From Gemmatimonadota bacterium (GTDB taxonomy: Bacteria; Gemmatimonadota; Gemmatimonadetes; Gemmatimonadales; Gemmatimonadaceae): 64,000 nucleotides of DNA. The notes under the pieces are model-generated. The model was not told where the DNA came from. It saw only the letters and a program-made list of their open reading frames with translations, and ran no database searches. Positions 32,707 to 40,410 of the stretch are shown piece by piece. A program made the position numbers and the translations under genes. The stretch lies in NCBI GenBank assembly GCA_020161135.1, contig JAIUOB010000002.1, forward strand, positions 496,001 through 560,000, in the 5' to 3' direction. The stretch's first letter is position 1, and each line of letters starts with the position of its first letter.

Positions 32707-33838
32707 GGGATGGCTCGTGCGTGTCGGGTGACCCAGCGGCGGCGTGTGCGCGCCACGGCAGGCGCAGCGTGGCCTGCGCGCCGCGCTGCCCATCGGTGCG
32801 CGCACCCACATGGAGCTGCGCGGCGGGTCCGTACAGCGTCGCGAGGCGCTCGACGGTGCCTGCGAGGCCATGTCCGGCCGGCCACTCGGCGGTGGATACC
32901 CCTGGCCCGTCGTCCGTCACCGTCACGACGAGCGCGGTGCCGTCGCGACGTGCTGCCACGTGCAGGTGGCCCGCATCGATGCGCGGTGCGACCCCGTGGC
33001 GGATGGCGTTCTCGACCAGGTGCTGCACGGCGAGACGGGGCACGTGGCCCTCGAGGGCGTCCGGGGCAACATCGAGCGTCACGCGCAGGCGGTCGGGGAA
33101 GCGCGCTGTCTCCACCGCGAGATAGTGTTGCGTGACCTCCAGCTCCTCTCGCAGCGTCACGTCCGACGGCGCGGCCGCGTCGAGCGACGCGCGCAGCACG
33201 AGGCTGAGCTGCTCGATGACCTGCGTCGCGGCACGCGCGTCGCCGTCGCGCACGAGCACAGTGATGGTATTGAGGCTGTTGAAGAGGAAATGCGGATTGA
33301 CGCGTGCCTCGAGCGCGCTCAGCCGCGCCTCCGACAGCTGCTCCGCGAGGCGCGCCATGCGCACATCGCGCGCCCGCACCTCGGCCACGGCGAACAACGC
33401 GTGCTCCACGCCCACCAGCGCGAGGTACACGGCCACCCCGAACGGGAGCGTGATCACGAACCAGCGCAGCATGTACAGCGCGACCCCGCCGCGGAGCATC
33501 TCCGGCTGGATGACCGCGCGCAGCGCGGTGCCCAGCACGGCCCAGGCAGCGCAGAAGAGGAGGGCGCCGCCGAACTGGGCGAGCGCGCGGCGCCAGAAGG
33601 GCGGCGCGGTGAGCGGCCACCGCCGCGCCAGCGCGAACACACCGGGCGTGAGGAACGCGTACACCAACCAGTCGAGCGAGTTGAAGAGGACCTGTCGCCA
33701 GCTCCGCGCCTCGCCGGTGAACTGCGCCTGGATGACGCCCTCGAACCCGCTCAGGATGGCGGGGAGGAGCCACGCAGCCGCGACGAGGCGGGCGGGCGTG
33801 AACAGCCGCGCCAGTCGCGCGGGGCGCGTCGCACTCAC
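32699..33838 (-). CDS. LytS-type membrane sensor histidine kinase
   Basis: A 379-residue kinase with four hydrophobic segments (about residues 15-40, 50-72, 85-112, 118-145), little periplasmic sequence, and the His_kinase domain with LEARVNPHFLFNSLN (phospho-acceptor H183). The ATPase domain follows with LVENAIRHG and GHGLAGTVERL. I chose the GTG at 33838, seven bases after the VOC gene stop; an ATG at 33883 would overlap that gene by 38 bp. It is partnered with the LytTR regulator. The signal is probably sensed in or near the membrane, for example cell-envelope stress or a drug. Confidence 0.85.
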   Translation of the reverse strand: MSATRPARLARLFTPARLVAAAWLLPAILSGFEGVIQAQFTGEARSWRQVLFNSLDWLVYAFLTPGVFALARRWPLTAPPFWRRALAQFGGALLFCAAWAVLGTALRAVIQPEMLRGGVALYMLRWFVITLPFGVAVYLALVGVEHALFAVAEVRARDVRMARLAEQLSEARLSALEARVNPHFLFNSLNTITVLVRDGDARAATQVIEQLSLVLRASLDAAAPSDVTLREELEVTQHYLAVETARFPDRLRVTLDVAPDALEGHVPRLAVQHLVENAIRHGVAPRIDAGHLHVAARRDGTALVVTVTDDGPGVSTAEWPAGHGLAGTVERLATLYGPAAQLHVGARTDGQRGAQATLRLPWRAHAAAGSPDTHEPSRG

Positions 33839-33845
33839 GCTGCCG

Positions 33846-34505
33846 TCACGCCGGTGGCGCTTCCGTGAAGCGATAGCTCGCATGGCAGTCGTAGTCGATG
33901 CCGTGCTTCGCCTTGAGGGCCTGGATGGCGCGGAGCTGCGCCTTCGTGTGCGGGCTCGCGACGCCGTCGCCGAGGGGTTCGAACGTGTGCAACAGCGTCT
34001 CCTCGAGCACGCTCGAGAGGCTCATGCCCTTCACCTCCGCCAACTCCTGCAGGACGGCGGCGAGTCGCTTCTCGAGGCGCACGGGCACATCGACGCGCTC
34101 GATGACCATCGAGGGGTCGATGACGGCCGCGTAGCTGCCGAAGGTGAGGAAGTGCCCATCACGGTCGCGCACCGTGTAGTCGCGGATCTCGTAGTCGCGC
34201 ACACCGATGGGGTGCGCGATGGGAACGCCCTGCGCGACATGGTGCGCGTGCAGCAGGTCGACGTCGTCGACGACGAAGAACACGCTGCCGGGTCCGCTGG
34301 GCGGTCCGTCATTGGCATCGAGGAAGAGCTGCACGCCGCCGAGGTTCACGCCGCCGAACGCCGGTGGGTCGCCCCACCGGAACCCCTCGGTGAACCCGAG
34401 CTTCGTCGTGTAGTAGTCGATCGCGGCGGCGAGGTCGGCCACGCGCAGCGTGGGGTGGATCTTCTCGACGGTGACCGGCGGTGGCGTGGCAGACGGTGGG
34501 GTCAC
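33846..34505 (-). CDS. VOC (glyoxalase/bleomycin-resistance fold) protein with C-terminal extension
   Basis: A 219-residue protein. Residues 13-125 form one vicinal-oxygen-chelate domain (IHPTLRVADLAAAIDYYTTK, GGVQLFLDAND, VRDRDGHFLTFGSY). Residues about 135-219 are an added helical segment (VRLEKRLAAVLQELAEVKGM) ending in KHGIDYDCHASYRF. Single-domain VOC proteins work as dimers in drug binding (bleomycin, fosfomycin families) or in glyoxalase-type chemistry. The GTG start is ten bases after the hydrolase gene with GAGGA in the gap. The helical extension is not standard for drug-binding members. Confidence 0.82.
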   Translation of the reverse strand: MTPPSATPPPVTVEKIHPTLRVADLAAAIDYYTTKLGFTEGFRWGDPPAFGGVNLGGVQLFLDANDGPPSGPGSVFFVVDDVDLLHAHHVAQGVPIAHPIGVRDYEIRDYTVRDRDGHFLTFGSYAAVIDPSMVIERVDVPVRLEKRLAAVLQELAEVKGMSLSSVLEETLLHTFEPLGDGVASPHTKAQLRAIQALKAKHGIDYDCHASYRFTEAPPA

Positions 34506-34515
34506 GGGCAGGTCC

Positions 34516-36453
34516 TCACTTGAGTGTGCGCACCTCGACCCGCGACGGATGCGCCGCCGCGCGATACACGCGCATGGTGGCCGTGCGATAGTCCGAGGGC
34601 TTCGCCTCGAAGATGTTCGGGACGAACGTTTGCGGGTTGCGCTCGATGAAGGGGAACCAGGTGCTCTGCACCTGCACCATGATGCGATGTCCGCGACGAA
34701 AGGTGTGGTTCACGTCGGGCATGTCGAAGGCGAGCGAATCCACCATGTTGGGCACGAAGGGCACCGGCGTCTGCCAACTGCGACGAAAGCGGGCGCGGAA
34801 CGGCTCGCCGCGAATGAGCAGTTGCGCGCCGGCGCGCAGGAAACCCGGCTCGTCGTTCGGCAGGTTGCGCGCGGAATCGGGCTCGACGTCGATGAGCTTG
34901 ACCATGAAGTCGGCGTCGGTGCCGCTGGTGGCCACGTGCAGCGCCGGGCGGACCGGGCCCACGATGGTCACGTCCTCGGTGAGCACGTCGGTGACATAGG
35001 TGAGCACATCGGGACGCCGCGACGCGTAGCGCTGATCGGCCACGATATAGTCGCGCGGCATCCCCTGCCCCTCGATGCGGTCCATTGTGGGCACCGGCTT
35101 CATGGGGTCGCTCACGTAGCTGTCGTACGCCGCCGCACCGCTCGCGGCCGGGGGCGGCGTGAACGCCAGCCGGCCGTTCGGGTGGAAATACAGCGTCCGC
35201 CGCGCGGCGTTGGCCGGCGGAAACACGTCGTACTGCTTCCACACGTTCGTGCCGGTCTCGAACACCGTCGCCTCGGCCAGGCGCGGATCGGGACCGCCGG
35301 CCAGGTGATGCGCGAAGAACGGGTACTCCACCGAATCACGGAAGTACGTGCCCAGCGACGCGCTGCCGAAGCGCTGCACACCGAGCGTGTTGGCATCACC
35401 ACGCGACCAGCCGCCGTGCGACCACGGCCCGACGATGAGGCGCGCGTTGTTGCCGGGCGAGAGCCGCTCGACCGCCCGCCAGGTGCGCCACGGCCCCTGC
35501 AGGTCTTCCGTGTCGAAGTGGCCACCCACGATGAGCATGGCCGGCTTCATGTCCTTCACATGCCGGCTGATGTCGCGGTCCTGGTTGTACTGGTCGTACG
35601 TGACGTGCGGCGCGAACTCGTACCACACCGGCGACGAGTCGCGCGTCATGAGCCGCCGCGCCGCCGTGCCCACGGCGCCGAGTCGCAGGTAGTACGCGTA
35701 GGCATCGGGGCCGATGTCGAGCCGGCTGCCGCGCTCGACGCCGGGAGCGCTGCCGTCGGGGCGACCGAAGCGGTAGAAGAAGCCGAAGTTGTGGGCCAGC
35801 AGGAACGCGCCGTTGTGGAAGTTGTCGTCGCCCATCCACACGTCGGTCATCGGCGCCTGCGGTGAGCAGGCCACGAGCGCCGGATGCGCATCGATGCAGC
35901 TCGCGGTGGCGTAGAACCCCGGCCACGACGTGCCGTAGATCCCCACCCGTCCGTTGTTGGGTGTCGCGTTCGCGAGCAGCCAGGCGATCGTATCGTACGT
36001 GTCGGTGCTCTCGTCCACCTGCCCCGGCCGCTTGTTCGCGATGTGCGGCGTCATGCTGGTGAAGTTGCCTTCGGACAGGTAGCGCCCGCGCACATCCTGC
36101 GTGACGAAGATGTAGCCGTCGCGCGCGAAGCGCGGATTGCCGCTGGGCCCGAGCGACGCGCGCATGACGTCGCCGTACGGCTGCGCACTGTACGGCGTGC
36201 GCGACAGGAGGATCGGGAAGCGCTTGCCGCCCGTGTCGCGCGGGATGTACACCGACGTGAACAGCTTCACGCCGTCGCGCATGGGGATGCGCGCTTCGAC
36301 CTTGCGGTAGTGCGCGCGGATCCACGTCGTGTCGACTGGCTGCGCGGGGAGTGCCGTGCTGACGGCCGCGAGCGCCCCGCAGGCGCCCACGATGCAGGCG
36401 CCCACGATGCGGGCGCGGGCGCGCCACGGGCGCCGCCGGAGTGGAGTAGGCAT
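34516..36453 (-). CDS. secreted CocE/NonD-family acyl hydrolase (X-Pro/acylase type)
   Basis: A 645-residue exported hydrolase. A signal peptide precedes a PRMDG-type start (RIPMRDGVKLFTSVYIP, 55-71). The alpha/beta-hydrolase nucleophile is S176 in GIYGTSWPGF; the acid and base are probably the aspartate in GGHFDTEDLQGPW and the histidine in VGPWSHGGW. The C-terminal jelly-roll shows FMVKLIDV and HRIMVQVQSTWFP. The family includes cocaine esterase, glutaryl-7-ACA (cephalosporin) acylases and X-Pro dipeptidyl peptidases. A tandem 15-bp duplication (36381-36410) sits in the signal peptide, giving IVGACIVGAC. It heads the six-gene run. Confidence 0.88.
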   Translation of the reverse strand: MPTPLRRRPWRARARIVGACIVGACGALAAVSTALPAQPVDTTWIRAHYRKVEARIPMRDGVKLFTSVYIPRDTGGKRFPILLSRTPYSAQPYGDVMRASLGPSGNPRFARDGYIFVTQDVRGRYLSEGNFTSMTPHIANKRPGQVDESTDTYDTIAWLLANATPNNGRVGIYGTSWPGFYATASCIDAHPALVACSPQAPMTDVWMGDDNFHNGAFLLAHNFGFFYRFGRPDGSAPGVERGSRLDIGPDAYAYYLRLGAVGTAARRLMTRDSSPVWYEFAPHVTYDQYNQDRDISRHVKDMKPAMLIVGGHFDTEDLQGPWRTWRAVERLSPGNNARLIVGPWSHGGWSRGDANTLGVQRFGSASLGTYFRDSVEYPFFAHHLAGGPDPRLAEATVFETGTNVWKQYDVFPPANAARRTLYFHPNGRLAFTPPPAASGAAAYDSYVSDPMKPVPTMDRIEGQGMPRDYIVADQRYASRRPDVLTYVTDVLTEDVTIVGPVRPALHVATSGTDADFMVKLIDVEPDSARNLPNDEPGFLRAGAQLLIRGEPFRARFRRSWQTPVPFVPNMVDSLAFDMPDVNHTFRRGHRIMVQVQSTWFPFIERNPQTFVPNIFEAKPSDYRTATMRVYRAAAHPSRVEVRTLK

Positions 36454-36543
36454 CGTCGGAAGCTCCACGCGCCCGCGCGCCACGACAAGCGTGACGACCT
36501 GCCGCTGGGCCCGCACCGCGCGCCGCTGGTCACGCGGCCTTGT

Positions 36544-36567
36544 CTTATATTAGCGTTCACTTATATT
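36544..36567 (+). promoter_or_regulatory. AT-rich promoter with repeated CTTATATT, candidate ArsR operator
   Basis: CTTATATT occurs at 36544-36551 and 36560-36567, 16 bp apart, in an otherwise GC-rich setting, 24 bp before the SRPBCC gene. The spacing puts the repeats on nearly the same face of the helix. The second element could serve as a -10 box, so a regulator bound here would block transcription. The ArsR protein encoded second in the operon is the obvious candidate. Confidence 0.5.
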
Positions 36568-36590
36568 CTCGCTCCACCCGCCACCCCACC

Positions 36591-37232
36591 ATGCCGCTCG
36601 ACCTCTCCCATCACCTCGGCGCAGTGCAGCGCACGCTCACCAGCCGCGAGCAGGACGGCACGACCCTGCGCGTGCTGACGGCCACCCGCACCTACGCCAC
36701 CGATATCGACGACCTGTGGGACGCGCTCACGAATGGGGAGCGCATCCCGCGCTGGTTCCTGCCCATCAGTGGCGACCTGCGTGTCGGCGGACACTTCCAG
36801 TTCCAGGGGAACGCCGGCGGCGAGATTCTCGCCTGCGAACCGCCGCAACGCGTGCGGGTCACGTGGGGCATGCAGGGGCAGGTGAGCTGGGTGACGGTCA
36901 CCCTCACCGCCGAAACGGCGGAGCGCACGCGCCTCACGCTCGAGCATGAGGCGGCGGTGCCAGACGAGTTCTGGACGCAGTACGGCCCGGGCGCCGTGGG
37001 GGTGGGGTGGGAAGGTGGACTGCTTGGCCTCGCGCTGCACGTGGCGGGCGATGCGTCGGTCACACCCGAGACCGCGATGGCGTGGATGATGAGCGACGAA
37101 GGGCGCCGCTTCTACACGCTCAGCAGCGAGGCGTGGGGCGAGGCGTCGATCGCCGCCGGCACCGACGCGACCGCCGCGCGCGCGGCTGCGGCGCGCACGA
37201 CGGCGTTCTACACCGGCGTCCCGCCCGCCTGA
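36591..37232 (+). CDS. AHSA1/SRPBCC-domain protein
   Basis: A 213-residue cytoplasmic protein with a START-like fold: RTYATDIDDLWDALTNGERIPRWFLPIS, then GGEILACEPPQRVRVTW and RTRLTLEHEAAVPDEFW. The protein belongs to the AHSA1 type that in many genomes is paired with an ArsR regulator, as here (gap 19 bp). The last ~60 residues form a further helical segment. These proteins bind hydrophobic ligands; enzymatic activity is not known. It is probably repressed by the neighbouring ArsR protein through the CTTATATT repeats. Confidence 0.85.
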   Translation: MPLDLSHHLGAVQRTLTSREQDGTTLRVLTATRTYATDIDDLWDALTNGERIPRWFLPISGDLRVGGHFQFQGNAGGEILACEPPQRVRVTWGMQGQVSWVTVTLTAETAERTRLTLEHEAAVPDEFWTQYGPGAVGVGWEGGLLGLALHVAGDASVTPETAMAWMMSDEGRRFYTLSSEAWGEASIAAGTDATAARAAAARTTAFYTGVPPA

Positions 37233-37251
37233 CGCGGCAGGCCCGCACCAC

Positions 37252-37605
37252 ATGCACGCCTTCGACGTCCTCGGCGATCCGGTGCGCCGGCGCCTCCTCG
37301 AGCTGCTCGCTGCGGGCGAGCACAGCTCGGGCGATCTCGTCGAGGTGATCCAGCAGGAGTTCGGCATCTCGCAGCCGGCCGTGTCGCAGCACCTGCGCGT
37401 GCTGCGCGACAGCGGGTTCGCGCAGGTGCGCGCCGACGGCACGCGCCGCTTGTATCGGGTGGATGCGGCGCCGCTGCAGCAGGTGGATGCGTGGCTGGCG
37501 CAGTTCCGCGGGTTCTGGGACGCGCGCCTCGACGCGTTGGCCACCGAGGTGGCGCGCGGCACGCGTGCGCGGCACACTCAACGCGCGGCGCGCACCGACA
37601 GGTAG
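37252..37605 (+). CDS. ArsR-family transcriptional repressor
   Basis: A 117-residue winged-helix protein. It begins directly in helix 1 (MHAFDVLGDPVRRRLLELLA), with the recognition helix in ISQPAVSQHLRVLRDSGF and the wing in VRADGTRRLYRVD. The ELCVCD-type metal-binding cysteines of arsenic or cadmium sensors are absent, so it belongs to the non-metal subgroup linked to SRPBCC proteins. The 3' end overlaps the converging AlkA-type gene by 28 bp. Confidence 0.9.
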   Translation: MHAFDVLGDPVRRRLLELLAAGEHSSGDLVEVIQQEFGISQPAVSQHLRVLRDSGFAQVRADGTRRLYRVDAAPLQQVDAWLAQFRGFWDARLDALATEVARGTRARHTQRAARTDR

Positions 37606-38225
37606 TGGTGCCAGAGCAGCCGCGCGGCCACTGACCGCCACGGCGCCCACTGCTCGGCGTGCGCGGTGAGGGCGTCCTGCGCCGGGCGCGCGGGCCAGTC
37701 GAACACCCGATGCGCCGCATCCGCGAGCGCCACATCGCCCGGGGGCCACACGTCGAGCGCGCGCAGCGCCACCAGGCGATACACGTCGGCCGTCCACGGG
37801 CCGATGCCGCGGATCGACAGCAGCGTGGCGCGCGCGGCATCGTCGGGCATCGTGGCGAGACGCGCGAGCGACAGGCGCCGCGTCACGATGTCCGCCGCGA
37901 GGCCGTGCACGTACGACGCCTTCTGTCGCGTGCACCCCACCTCGCGCAGCCGCTGCTCGCCCAGGTCGTAGACGCGCCTGGCGGAGACGGCGCCTGCGGC
38001 GGTGCGCAGGCGGAGCCACACGGCGCGTGCCGACACGAGCGACACCTGCTGCTCGAGGATGAGGCGCACCAGCGTGGCGAAGCCGGGCGCGCGCACCCAG
38101 AGTGGTGGCGGGCCATGCTGGGCGACGATGCGCGCGAAGGCGGGCTCGCGGCGGGCGAGCGCCCGGGTACCGGCGGCGAGCGTGTCAGCCGTGAGGCGCG
38201 GCGGGGTGGGTGCCGTACCCACCAT
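37578..38225 (-). CDS. DNA-3-methyladenine glycosylase II type (AlkA-like)
   Basis: A 215-residue base-excision enzyme that removes alkylated bases. A helix-hairpin-helix is visible at LSIRGIGPWTADVYRL (136-151), followed 14 residues later by the catalytic aspartate D164 in WPPGDVALADA. EQQVS (58-62) is the conserved helix B segment. It lacks the N-terminal AlkA beta-domain and the AraC-like part of Ada fusions, so it is the short form. The ATG at 38225 overlaps the previous stop (TGATG), and it is the last gene of a five-gene operon. Confidence 0.88.
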   Translation of the reverse strand: MVGTAPTPPRLTADTLAAGTRALARREPAFARIVAQHGPPPLWVRAPGFATLVRLILEQQVSLVSARAVWLRLRTAAGAVSARRVYDLGEQRLREVGCTRQKASYVHGLAADIVTRRLSLARLATMPDDAARATLLSIRGIGPWTADVYRLVALRALDVWPPGDVALADAAHRVFDWPARPAQDALTAHAEQWAPWRSVAARLLWHHYLSVRAAR

Positions 38226-38752
38226 CAGGCCACCATGCCCCCGCGATGATGCCGAGTGTGCGCCGACAGCAGGCGCACGGTGACACGAGGGGTGAGTGGT
38301 CCGAAGTAGGCGTGCTGGATGCGCCGGGACGGCGTGGTGCGCGCCGCATCCTGCAACGCCTGCAGGGCGAGAGCCGACGACGCGCGCAGGCGCATCACCA
38401 TGGCCGGCTGGTCGAAGGCGACCGCTTCCTCGGCGTCGGGGACCACCTCGCGCGGTGCCGGTGCGTCGCGCGGAAAGCGACGCAGGGCGAGCAGCACGGG
38501 GAGCACCGTCGAGCGGGCAAACCACGCCGCGACGGGCGAGACGAGGAGGCGCATGCCGCCCTCACCGCGCGCGGCGGATACGCCGAACTCGTACGCGCGG
38601 CAGACGTGCAGCGCGAGGGCCGCGCAGCTCCACCGTCCCGGCGCACGGGGCGTGGTCCACCGCGCGGGGTCGATATCCGCGATCGCGACCGCAAACGCCT
38701 CCACCTCCTGGTCGAACTCGCCGGCGGCACGACGCCAGGCGGCGCTCGTCAT
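38225..38752 (-). CDS. DinB-superfamily-like protein
   Basis: A 175-residue helical protein with a four-helix-bundle pattern: EVEAFAVAIADIDPARWTTP, then GRWSCAALALHVCRAYEFGV, and a C-terminal HTRHHRGGM. The histidines at the expected helix 2 and helix 4 positions fit the metal site of DinB/YfiT-type proteins. The match is by pattern only. The start overlaps the upstream gene by ATGA and the stop overlaps the glycosylase start. Confidence 0.55.
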   Translation of the reverse strand: MTSAAWRRAAGEFDQEVEAFAVAIADIDPARWTTPRAPGRWSCAALALHVCRAYEFGVSAARGEGGMRLLVSPVAAWFARSTVLPVLLALRRFPRDAPAPREVVPDAEEAVAFDQPAMVMRLRASSALALQALQDAARTTPSRRIQHAYFGPLTPRVTVRLLSAHTRHHRGGMVA

Positions 38753-39165
38753 GAAGTGCGTCGCGTCGCCCACCACCCACCCAACCCACCGGCCAGCACA
38801 CGCCCGGCGTTGCTGAACACGTACAGCCACGCGAACGGCACCCCCGACATCGCCAGCAGCGCGCCATCGAGCACCGCCGCCACGACACCGAGCGTGAGCC
38901 CGTCGCGCAGGGGATGCGGCGTGCGGCGCGCGATGAAGCGCGCACCGAACAGGGTGAGCACGAAGCCACTCAACGGCCCCTCCCACGCGCCCATCTGCTG
39001 CGCCAGCGCATTGGCCTCGGCCTGCGTGGTCGGGCGCGACAGCGCCACCAGTGCCACCAGCAGCAGCACGCCGATGATCTCGTTGGCGATGGCGACGAAC
39101 AGCAGGCGCGCGGTGCGCAGCACGGCGCGCTGCGACTCGGTGAGCGCGAGCGGGTTGGTGGTCAC
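38749..39165 (-). CDS. small integral membrane protein of unknown function
   Basis: A 138-residue protein with about four transmembrane segments (IANEIIGVLLLVALVALS, GPLSGFVLTLFGARFIA, LTLGVVAAVLDGALLAMSG, FAWLYVFSNAGRVLAGG). The GTG start at 39165 is preceded by GAGGTG in the nine-base gap after the histidine kinase. Its position within a kinase-to-repair-enzyme operon suggests a role in the same response. No family recognised. Confidence 0.7.
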   Translation of the reverse strand: MTTNPLALTESQRAVLRTARLLFVAIANEIIGVLLLVALVALSRPTTQAEANALAQQMGAWEGPLSGFVLTLFGARFIARRTPHPLRDGLTLGVVAAVLDGALLAMSGVPFAWLYVFSNAGRVLAGGLGGWWATRRTS

Positions 39166-39174
39166 GCCCGCACC

Positions 39175-40410
39175 TCAGTCGATGGCGGGGAGGAGCACAT
39201 GCACGCTGGTGCCGCGCCCGGGTTCGCTCTCCACTTCGACCACGCCACCGGCGCGCGTGACGACCTGCTGCACGATGCACAGCCCGAGCCCGGTGCCCTG
39301 AGTCTTGCGCGTGAAGAACGGCTCGAAGATGCGCAGACGCGTGTCCGCGTCCATGCCGATCCCGGTGTCGCACACGCTCACGCGCACGGCCCGTCCGAGC
39401 GACGGTGAATGGCGCACGCCACGCACGGTCGACAGCTCGATGCGGATGGTGCCCTGCCCGCTCATCGCGTCACGGGCGTTGTAGAGCAGGTTCACCAGCA
39501 CCCGCTCGAAATCGGTCGGGTCGATGAACACCCGGCTCACCGCGCCGTGGTCGACGACGTCCACCGTGCAGCCGTCGAGCGTGGGGGCGGCGCCGCGCAC
39601 GACGGTCTCCACGAAGGCGCGCACGGTCTGCACCGCCGGGCGCCCAGCGACACGGCGCCCGAAGTCCATGAGTTCACGCGCGAGGTCACGACCGCGCCCG
39701 ATCTCACGACGGATCGCCTCGACGGGCGCGCGGTCCTGTCCTGCCGGCAGCTCATCGTCCAGCAGCTCGGCGTTGGCGAGCACGATGGTGAGGATGTTGC
39801 GCAGGTCGTGCGCGACGCCGGACGCGATGCGCGCCATCTCCTCGAGCCGGTTGAGCGCGCGCAGCTCCTCGCGGAACGCCCGCAGGTTCTGCTCGGCGCG
39901 CTGCCGCTGCAGCACCTCGAGCAGCCGGCTCACGTTGTCCGCCACGGTGGCCACGAACAGCCGCTCTTCGCTGCTCCACTGGCGCGGCCCACCGACATGC
40001 TCGTGACAGACCATGCCGGCCGGTTCGCCGTCGGCGTAGAGTGGCGCGTCGAGCAGGGCGCCAATGCCGAGCGGTTCCAGGTACGACTCGCGCAGGTCGC
40101 TGGCCGCGAGGTCGACCGCCGTGTCCTCGATGGAGATCGCGCGACCGTCGAGCGCCTCGAAGTACCGCGGGAACTCCTGCTTCCGCAGGATGGTCCCGTC
40201 GGACACCGAGTCTGTGGAACGACAGTACAGGAAGTACAGCCGGATCGCCGATCGGTCTTCCGTCGTGCACCACACGCCGAACCGCTCGATGTCGAGGGCG
40301 GCCGTGACGATGCGCGCAACCTCGTAGAGCGACACCGAGGGCGGCTCGTCGGGCAACACATGGACCTGCGCGAGGGCCGTGCAGGCGTCGTCGAGCGTCC
40401 CGCGCATCAT
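39175..40410 (-). CDS. GAF-domain sensor histidine kinase
   Basis: A 411-residue soluble kinase. Residues 25-165 are a GAF-type sensor (EVARIVTAALDIERFGVWCT to RQWSSEERLFVATVADNVSRLL). The dimerisation helix carries SGVAHDLRNILTIV with H201. ATPase motifs are LLYNARDAM, DTGIGMD, FFTRKTQGTGLGL. It has no receiver and no adjacent response regulator. The ATG at 40410 shares a base with the helicase stop (TGATG); a GTG three bases earlier is also possible. GAF domains often bind small ligands, haem or cyclic nucleotides. Confidence 0.88.
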   Translation of the reverse strand: MMRGTLDDACTALAQVHVLPDEPPSVSLYEVARIVTAALDIERFGVWCTTEDRSAIRLYFLYCRSTDSVSDGTILRKQEFPRYFEALDGRAISIEDTAVDLAASDLRESYLEPLGIGALLDAPLYADGEPAGMVCHEHVGGPRQWSSEERLFVATVADNVSRLLEVLQRQRAEQNLRAFREELRALNRLEEMARIASGVAHDLRNILTIVLANAELLDDELPAGQDRAPVEAIRREIGRGRDLARELMDFGRRVAGRPAVQTVRAFVETVVRGAAPTLDGCTVDVVDHGAVSRVFIDPTDFERVLVNLLYNARDAMSGQGTIRIELSTVRGVRHSPSLGRAVRVSVCDTGIGMDADTRLRIFEPFFTRKTQGTGLGLCIVQQVVTRAGGVVEVESEPGRGTSVHVLLPAID

